Of a stretch of DNA of 7,403 nt, positions 1 to 4,932 are shown piece by piece; position 1 is the stretch's first letter, and each line of letters begins with the position of its first letter. This stretch comes from Lachnospira sp. UBA5912 (GTDB taxonomy: Bacteria; Bacillota; Clostridia; Lachnospirales; Lachnospiraceae): contig DJDY01000014.1 in the NCBI GenBank assembly GCA_002435585.1, positions 1,195 to 8,597 of the forward strand, written 5' to 3'. Below the pieces are notes generated by a model. It was not told the origin of the DNA. It did not search any database and saw only the letters and a program-made list of their open reading frames with translations. Made by a program: the position numbers and the translations under genes.

Positions 1-1
1 G

Positions 2-1252
2 GAAGTAAAGCTGCCATCAAAGACAACATCATTAGGAAGCTATGCTTTTAAAGATTGTGCAAGTCTTGAAAAGCTTGAGCTCAACGAAGGTCTTACAAGC
101 ATAGGTCAAGGAGCTTTCACTAATTGTACTTCTTTAGGTGGTGTTATTAATATTCCATCGACAGTAACTGAGATTGGATTACAATACGGAGAAGGTGCAT
201 TTGATAATACAGATATATTTGGTGTTGTTATAGCAGATGGCAATGCTGGAATATCAATAGGATACAATACATTTGGTAATTGTAAGAAGCTTGCATATGC
301 GGATCTTTCTAATAGAGTAACGAACATATATGGAAGGGCTTTCCAGGAAGATACATCTTTACAGTGGGTTAAGATTAAGAAGGATAACTATGATGTAACT
401 ATAGCAACAGATGCATTCCTTAATGCAACAGCATTAGAAAAGATAGCTATTCCTAAGAGAACTAAAATGAATGGTGATACATTCGATGGCTGCACAGGTT
501 TAAAGAATGTATATTATTCAGGTTCAGAGAATGATTATAAGAATTATGTTACTATTGATTTTAGCGGTAATAATAATAAGGCTTATAAGAATGCAACTCT
601 TACATACAACTACACAGCATATGACACATGGGCAGTGCCAAAGGAACCAGATAAGTCTTTAAACGGACTTGCCCAGGATGAAAATGGCGTATGGAAGAAT
701 TATAAAGATGGTAAGGTTGATACAGAGTACACAGGCTTAGTTGATTATAATGGTATATGGTTCTATGTTGAAGCTGGTGAAGTAAACTGGGGATACACAG
801 GACTTGTAGATTACAATGGAATGTGGTTCTACGTATCAAATGGTGTAATAGACTGGAGTTATGAAGGCATAGCTGATTATGCTGGTAACTGGTTCTATGT
901 ATCAGGTGGTGTTATTAACTGGAATTACACAGGACTTACATGCTATGCAGGTGCATGGTTCTATGTATCAGGTGGTGTATTAGACTGGAGTTATACAGGA
1001 CTTGTAGACTACAACGGAATGTGGTTCTATGTATCAGGTGGTATGGTAGACTGGAGTTATTCAGGTCTTGTATATTACAACGGAGTATGGTTTGCTGTAA
1101 CAGGAGGAACAATCAACTGGTCAACTACACTTGTAGAATATAATGGAATGTGGTTCTACGTATCAGGTGGCATGGTAGACTGGGATTACACTGGAACAGT
1201 AGAATATTATGGCAACACATTTAATGTTTCTGGTGGTGTAGTAGTCTGGTAA
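2..1252 (+). CDS. BspA-like leucine-rich-repeat surface protein with C-terminal aromatic repeats, 5'-truncated
   Basis: The gene is open at the left edge; 416 codons are visible, ending in TAA. The N-terminal half shows about seven BspA/LRR_5-type units of ~23 residues (pattern L-x-x-V-x-I-P-x-x-V-T-x-I-x-x-x-A-F-x-x-C). They are followed by a cap around 500-600 (VYYSGSENDY, then NATLTYNYT) that is typical of the end of BspA domains. From 665 nine Gly-Leu-led units of mostly 22 residues follow, rich in Trp, Tyr and Phe. The signal peptide, if any, lies outside the window. No LPXTG or SLH motif is present, so the aromatic repeats are the likely wall-retention module. The family is known for surface adhesion and protein binding; the ligand here is unknown. 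It is a paralogue of the protein starting at 4840. A strong terminator follows, so it ends its own transcript. Surface LRR identity is secure; function is not. Confidence 0.88.
   Translation, partial: EVKLPSKTTSLGSYAFKDCASLEKLELNEGLTSIGQGAFTNCTSLGGVINIPSTVTEIGLQYGEGAFDNTDIFGVVIADGNAGISIGYNTFGNCKKLAYADLSNRVTNIYGRAFQEDTSLQWVKIKKDNYDVTIATDAFLNATALEKIAIPKRTKMNGDTFDGCTGLKNVYYSGSENDYKNYVTIDFSGNNNKAYKNATLTYNYTAYDTWAVPKEPDKSLNGLAQDENGVWKNYKDGKVDTEYTGLVDYNGIWFYVEAGEVNWGYTGLVDYNGMWFYVSNGVIDWSYEGIADYAGNWFYVSGGVINWNYTGLTCYAGAWFYVSGGVLDWSYTGLVDYNGMWFYVSGGMVDWSYSGLVYYNGVWFAVTGGTINWSTTLVEYNGMWFYVSGGMVDWDYTGTVEYYGNTFNVSGGVVVW
665..1249 (+). repeat. Nine tandem ~66-bp (22-aa) aromatic repeats, wall-binding type
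   Basis: Units begin at 665, 734, 800, 866, 932, 998, 1064, 1130 and 1193. The first is 23 aa and divergent (DENGVWKNYKDGKVDTEYT). Units 2-6 follow GL-x-x-Y-x-G-x-WFYV-x-x-G-x-x-x-W-x-Y. Unit 7 ends in STT instead of a Tyr-Thr, unit 8 lacks the leading Gly (21 aa), and the last unit is a degenerate cap ending VVVW. The Gly-aromatic-aromatic layout resembles choline/glucan-binding repeats (CW_binding_1 type), but the period and the SGG motif differ, so the ligand cannot be read from sequence. At DNA level a 20-base block, tggttctatgtatcaggtgg, recurs at 890, 956 and 1022. Confidence 0.9.
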
Positions 1253-1275
1253 TAAGATTATAATTTTAGAATTAA

Positions 1276-1313
1276 CATAATTATACATGCATGCCAATGT
1301 ATTTATAATTATG
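1276..1313 (+). repeat. AT-rich inverted repeat just after the LRR gene
   Basis: CATAATTATA at 1276-1285 is the exact reverse complement of TATAATTATG at 1304-1313. An alternative inner pairing (1284-1288 with 1297-1301) is also possible. It lies 23 nt after the stop codon and immediately upstream of the stronger terminator stem. It has no T-run of its own, so it is more likely an accessory 3'-end hairpin than an independent terminator. Confidence 0.4.
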
Positions 1314-1320
1314 AATATAG

Positions 1321-1362
1321 CTGGCATATATATGTGATGTTTACATATATATGCCAGTTTTT
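1321..1362 (+). terminator. Rho-independent terminator of the first LRR gene
   Basis: A perfect 15-bp stem is formed by CTGGCATATATATGT (1321-1335) and ACATATATATGCCAG (1343-1357) around a 7-nt loop. It is followed directly by five T residues (1358-1362). The base of the stem is GC-richer, as expected. The position, 68 nt after the TAA, fits transcription termination of the upstream gene and separates it from the operon that starts at 1608. Confidence 0.85.
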
Positions 1363-1461
1363 CTATAAACGATGATATTTATATAGTGTAGGGGGTTAAA
1401 AGGTCAAAAATTATTCATGCTTGTATGAAATGACTTTTGATCCAACATCGTTTATATGAAA
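1360..1461. repeat. ~100-nt nested inverted-repeat element (MITE-like or structured RNA)
   Basis: The outer arms TATAAACGATG (1364-1374) and CATCGTTTATA (1446-1456) are perfect 11-bp inverted repeats. They extend by four more pairs past one bulged base (1360-1363 with 1458-1461). Inside, 1394-1406 pairs with 1431-1443 (11 of 13 positions, one of them G-U). Inside that, TTCAT (1414-1418) pairs with ATGAA (1425-1429) around a short loop. The coaxial, nested layout is not expected of random AT-rich DNA. It could be a miniature mobile repeat that landed beside the terminator, or a non-coding RNA/leader structure. No riboswitch class is recognised. The unpaired 1375-1393 stretch includes GGGGG. 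Confidence 0.5.
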
Positions 1462-1491
1462 CTACAATGTAAAAAACTTTAAATTATAACA

Positions 1492-1635
1492 ATGAATATA
1501 ATTTTAAAACATAAAAATATAAAAAGAGTAGCAGATATTGTCAAGAAATACTATAATGGTATAGAATTAAATCTAAAGATATCTAAAGAAAAGATTGGAG
1601 AAGAAAAGTGGATAAGGATAGAAAAGAACAGATAA
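1492..1635 (+). CDS. Possible 47-codon small ORF overlapping the next gene, doubtful
   Basis: An ATG-initiated frame encodes a Lys/Ile-rich peptide (starts MNIILKHKNIKRVADIVKKY, ends EEKWIRIEKNR). It stops at TAA 1633-1635, 28 nt inside the GTG-started polymerase gene. No convincing Shine-Dalgarno lies upstream of the ATG, and the composition is what AT-rich spacer DNA gives by chance. The candidate promoter for the downstream gene lies inside this frame. If real, it could be a translationally coupled leader peptide. I recognise no family. Confidence 0.15.
   Translation: MNIILKHKNIKRVADIVKKYYNGIELNLKISKEKIGEEKWIRIEKNR
1538..1565 (+). promoter_or_regulatory. Candidate sigma-A-type promoter for the three-gene operon
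   Basis: TTGTCA (1538-1543, five of six matches to TTGACA) is followed after 16 nt by TATAGA (1560-1565). A TG dinucleotide at 1557-1558 gives an extended -10 arrangement. Transcription would begin near 1572, leaving a ~35-nt leader with the ribosome site. A TATAAT at 1552-1557 is an alternative -10, but it lacks a good -35 at proper spacing. This is inferred from motif matching only. Confidence 0.35.
1597..1600 (+). promoter_or_regulatory. Shine-Dalgarno deciding the GTG start at 1608
   Basis: GGAG lies 7 nt upstream of GTG 1608. No comparable site precedes the next in-frame ATG (1659), which would also cut into the first membrane helix. This supports the rarer GTG start. Confidence 0.7.
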
Positions 1636-3296
1636 TAACAACATATATATATATTCTTATGCTTATATCTATATGTTTAACAGGAACGTTTTTCGAGTAT
1701 ATATCATGTATATATGTGGTCGTGCTTTTATGTACTGCTATATATTTTGTTATTAAAAACAGACAGATAGTGTATACAAGAGACTACAACTTTATAGCAA
1801 TAGCAGTTTTTTGCATGATGTATCTTGTGGCATCTTTATATGCCATAGATAAGGGCTTTGCGGTATTAGGCTTCTTTAAGTTCTTACCAGTTATTCTTAT
1901 GTACTTTCTCATATGTGATAAAGAAAATACAAGAGAGCACCTTATAGGACTTTTACCAGTAACGGGTGCAGCCATAACATTCTTAACACTTATTATGATG
2001 TGCTTTAGTGCATTCAGACCATATGTAACTGTAGCAGGGAGACTTGCAGGAACTTTCCAGTATCCTAATACATATGCGCTGTTTCTTCTTGTATGTACTA
2101 TAGTTGCCTTGTGGCAGACAGATAAAACAAGATACCTATATATAGCAGTCAATCTTGTTGGAATAATAGCCACAGGATGTAGAAGCATTCTTGTTATAGC
2201 GGTACTAATCTTTGCTGGTATAGCGCTTTCACAGAAAAAATACAGAAAAGGCATCATAATAGCACTTGCCTGCATCGTAGCGGTGTTAGGATTAGCTATG
2301 ATAATCGCACCAGATTTACCAGTTGTTGAAAGAATAAGAAGCATATCGCTTGGCTCAAGCACACTGTTAGGAAGACTTCTGTACTATAAGGATGCAATAC
2401 CTGTCATATTAAGACATCCCTTCGGTCTTGGGTATTATGGATATTACTTCATTCAGGGAGAGATTCAGACAGGAGTATATTCAGTTGTCAATGTCCATAA
2501 CGAGCTGTTACAGCTTATGCTTGACATCGGAATAATCCCAGCAGTCATGTTTTTTGCAATGATTATCCGCTCAATAGTTGTGAAGGAAAGTTCATTACGA
2601 AACAAAGTAGTCCTTATAGCTATAGTGATACATAGTATATTTGACTATAACTTCCAGTTCATAGCAATATTATTCATTATGCTTTTATTCCTTGATTACA
2701 GGAATGTTACAAGGCAGAAGGTTGGAATGTTGACAGATGTGTGTGCAGTAGTCATAGGGGTTATGCTCATAGCAGGAACAGCAGTGTATGGAATTTCAAT
2801 GTTTAACTATAACATGGGACATTATGAGAGGGCATACACTATAGGAAAGTTTAACACTATGGCACAGGTAAGATATCTGGAGACAGAAGAGGATATAGAT
2901 AAAGCAAAGGATGTAGCACAGTCAGTCATAGATAAGAACAAGCATGTGGATATAGCCTATAATGCCATGGCAAGATACTATCTTACTGACAATGATGTTG
3001 AGAATTTCATACTGAACGAATTAAAATGCATAGAACTGGCACCATATAATCATGATTATTATGTGGAATTCGCAGATTATCTTTTCCAGTCATGTGACAT
3101 ATATATCAAGAACTCACAGGCAGACAGTGCAAAGATATGCTATGCACAGCTAAAAAGCATACCAGATAAGTTTACGAAGTTATCAGATAAGACAAGCAGT
3201 CTTGCATGGAAGATAAATGATATACCAACATTTGGAATGCCTGTAGATTATTATACGCTCATGGAGCAGTATGAAGCCAGAATAAAGAATATGTAG
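1608..3296 (+). CDS. O-antigen ligase/polymerase-family membrane protein with TPR-like C-terminal domain
   Basis: The 562-residue protein has about 12 hydrophobic helices between residues 9 and 397. Family (Wzy_C/WaaL-like) signatures are visible: GRLAGTFQYPNTYALF at 144-159, an Arg-Ser motif TGCRSILV at 189-196, and HNELLQLMLDIG at 297-308 at the end of the long outer loop (~235-305). HSIFDYNFQF follows at 342-351. The His-Asn-x9-Gly spacing matches the WaaL-type motif; R144, R192 and H297 are the likely functional residues. Residues ~400-562 are soluble, alpha-helical and TPR-like, and probably sit outside the membrane. Family members polymerise or transfer lipid-linked glycans, either onto other glycans or, in PglL-type enzymes, onto proteins. 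In a Gram-positive host a wall polysaccharide is the likely substrate. It is first in an operon with the transpeptidase 38 nt downstream. Polymerase, ligase and protein O-glycosyltransferase roles cannot be separated by sequence alone. Confidence 0.85.
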   Translation: MDKDRKEQIITTYIYILMLISICLTGTFFEYISCIYVVVLLCTAIYFVIKNRQIVYTRDYNFIAIAVFCMMYLVASLYAIDKGFAVLGFFKFLPVILMYFLICDKENTREHLIGLLPVTGAAITFLTLIMMCFSAFRPYVTVAGRLAGTFQYPNTYALFLLVCTIVALWQTDKTRYLYIAVNLVGIIATGCRSILVIAVLIFAGIALSQKKYRKGIIIALACIVAVLGLAMIIAPDLPVVERIRSISLGSSTLLGRLLYYKDAIPVILRHPFGLGYYGYYFIQGEIQTGVYSVVNVHNELLQLMLDIGIIPAVMFFAMIIRSIVVKESSLRNKVVLIAIVIHSIFDYNFQFIAILFIMLLFLDYRNVTRQKVGMLTDVCAVVIGVMLIAGTAVYGISMFNYNMGHYERAYTIGKFNTMAQVRYLETEEDIDKAKDVAQSVIDKNKHVDIAYNAMARYYLTDNDVENFILNELKCIELAPYNHDYYVEFADYLFQSCDIYIKNSQADSAKICYAQLKSIPDKFTKLSDKTSSLAWKINDIPTFGMPVDYYTLMEQYEARIKNM

Positions 3297-3334
3297 CCAA
3301 AAGAAGCTAAAGAAAACGATTGGAATATGGAAAT

Positions 3335-4843
3335 ATGCGTAAGAATAAAAAAATATTAGCAGGTGCGGGAGTGGCTGTACTTGCAGGTGTTATCATAATA
3401 GCAGGTATAATAACAGAAAAACCTTATAAATCACTCAAAGAAGGACAATGTCTTGTAAAGGCGGCTACAGGTGATATTATTGCAACAGTAACATACTCTG
3501 ATAATAATACTAATATACAATGCAATGATGACGACAGCTCATATGCGGATATAACCTGGAAAGAAGCTGTAAGTATAGTTGCAGATAAGGAAAACATATC
3601 AGAAGAACAGGCCGCACAGAAGCTCATTAAGGATAATATGGTTATAGATACATATTATAATAAAGAATATCAGAATCAGGTGGATAATGCTGTTAAAGAT
3701 AAAGAAGAATCATTAAATGGTAATTATGCGATAGTTCTTAATGATACATCCGGCTGTATACTCGCAGCTTATTCAAAGACAGATAAAGCGCAGGAAACCA
3801 CATATAGGAATTCAGCTAATAATAATGGCACTGCTAATGGTAATAGTAACGGTATCAGTATCAGCTATGGTAATACGGATACAGGTTATGGCGGTCTTGA
3901 TTATATTAATTACGCAGATAAGGCATCCTATGCTGGTTCTGTTATTAAGCCTTTAAGTGTATATGGCCCGGCGCTTGAAAAAGGTGCAATATCATGGAAT
4001 ACCCGGATGATGGATGAACCATATATGCAGGTAAAAGATCAGTATGGAAACAGCAGAATGTGGCCTGAAAATGTGATTCCATATACATATGAGGATACGT
4101 ATGTAACAACTGGTCTTGCTAAGTCACTTAATACAATAGCAATAAAGGTGTTGAATAAAGAAGGTGTTTCCTATGCAGCTGATTATATATCAGATAAGCT
4201 TGGAATTAATGTTGATTACGAAAAGAAAGAAATAGATAAAGGTAATACGGATGGAGTATTATCTAATATAGGACTTGGATATCTGAATGCAGGGGTAACA
4301 GTAAAGGATATGGCAGGTTACTATCAGATATTCGCCAATGGTGGTGTCTATGTAGAATCACATGCTGTATGTGATATAAAGCAGGATAGCAAAGATTACT
4401 ACATTGATAATAAAAAACAAAATGAAAAAAGAGTATTTTCGTCACAGACAGCCTATATCATGAATAGAATGATGAAAGGTGTTGTAAGTGAAGGAGGTAC
4501 GGCAACTAAAGCAGAGGTGGAAGGAGTTGATGTTGTAGGAAAAACGGGAACTACAGACAATTATGAAAACAACTGGTTTGTAGGAGTTACTCCGCAGCTT
4601 GTGTGTGCAGTATGGAACGGATATGATACAGGAGTTATCAATGCAGATAGTAAGCTTATCCAGTATATATTTAAGGATATCATATCAGGCTTACATCAGG
4701 AAAATCTTGAATATACAGTTCCAAATGGTATTAAGAAGATAAAGATATGTGAAAAGACAGGTCTTATTGCAACAGACAGATGCGAGAGTACGAAAGAAGG
4801 ATATTTTAAATCAGAAGACGAAGTAAAGGAGTGCAACGAATGA
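3335..4843 (+). CDS. Penicillin-binding transpeptidase lacking the glycosyltransferase domain
   Basis: The 502-residue protein starts with a short basic stretch and one membrane anchor (residues ~9-26), so the enzyme sits outside the membrane. Residues ~105-147 resemble the linker before the transpeptidase domain of class A PBPs. The active-site motifs are S202-V-I-K205 (nucleophile Ser, in AGSVIKPLSVYGPALE), S264-L-N266 (KSLNT) and K403-T-G-T406 (VGKTGTTDN). The C-terminal tail with Cys 472, 483 and 500 is also class A PBP-like. No GT51 glycosyltransferase domain is present: only ~80 residues separate the anchor from the linker. An Asn/Gly-rich insert (~158-188) precedes the SxxK motif. The predicted role is D,D-transpeptidation, cross-linking peptidoglycan. 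An in-frame TTG at 3320 would add five residues, but ATG 3335 has GGA 10 nt upstream and leads directly into the basic anchor. The gene ends in an ATGA overlap with the next gene. Confidence 0.87.
   Translation: MRKNKKILAGAGVAVLAGVIIIAGIITEKPYKSLKEGQCLVKAATGDIIATVTYSDNNTNIQCNDDDSSYADITWKEAVSIVADKENISEEQAAQKLIKDNMVIDTYYNKEYQNQVDNAVKDKEESLNGNYAIVLNDTSGCILAAYSKTDKAQETTYRNSANNNGTANGNSNGISISYGNTDTGYGGLDYINYADKASYAGSVIKPLSVYGPALEKGAISWNTRMMDEPYMQVKDQYGNSRMWPENVIPYTYEDTYVTTGLAKSLNTIAIKVLNKEGVSYAADYISDKLGINVDYEKKEIDKGNTDGVLSNIGLGYLNAGVTVKDMAGYYQIFANGGVYVESHAVCDIKQDSKDYYIDNKKQNEKRVFSSQTAYIMNRMMKGVVSEGGTATKAEVEGVDVVGKTGTTDNYENNWFVGVTPQLVCAVWNGYDTGVINADSKLIQYIFKDIISGLHQENLEYTVPNGIKKIKICEKTGLIATDRCESTKEGYFKSEDEVKECNE
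4825..4831 (+). promoter_or_regulatory. Strong ribosome site for the second LRR gene, inside the transpeptidase gene
   Basis: AAAGGAG lies 8 nt upstream of ATG 4840, within the last codons of the transpeptidase gene. With the ATGA stop/start overlap it implies translational coupling and fixes the start. Confidence 0.85.
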
Positions 4844-4932
4844 CAAGATTTGAGAAAAAGTTAGTGTCTGGTATTATTGCTGCGCTTATGCTGGTTATGT
4901 GTGTAGGAACATCAGGCTACACAGTGTATGCG
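4840..4932 (+). other. Sec signal peptide coding segment
   Basis: The first 31 residues show a basic N-region (MTRFEKK), a hydrophobic stretch of about 15 residues, and a small-residue cleavage context (TVYA before AD). A type I cleavage after residue 31 or 32 is likely. There is a Cys at residue 21, but its context (LVMCVG) is mid-core and not a typical lipobox. Confidence 0.8.

Noticed and set aside
600..1143. Open frames on both strands within the aromatic repeat tract (600-839 minus, 940-1143 plus)
   Set aside because: These are out-of-frame readings of a 66-bp tandem repeat, which repeats any stop-free stretch.
665..1249. Regular ~66-bp repeats resembling a CRISPR array
   Set aside because: The repeats are in frame, translate into a continuous protein array, have no unique spacers of constant length, and no cas genes are nearby.
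1552..1557. Perfect TATAAT as the operon -10 box
   Set aside because: At 16-18 nt spacing the upstream hexamers are poor, and the nearest TTGTCA is only 8 nt away. TATAGA at 1560 with its TG extension fits better, although AT-rich DNA makes either uncertain.
1784..2362. 192-codon open frame on the minus strand
   Set aside because: It lies wholly inside the polymerase gene, has no ribosome site, and encodes a protein without recognisable features. The + strand product has clear family motifs.
3320..3334. TTG start for the transpeptidase gene
   Set aside because: The sequence upstream of TTG has no real Shine-Dalgarno. ATG 3335 begins a typical basic-then-hydrophobic anchor with GGA 10 nt upstream.
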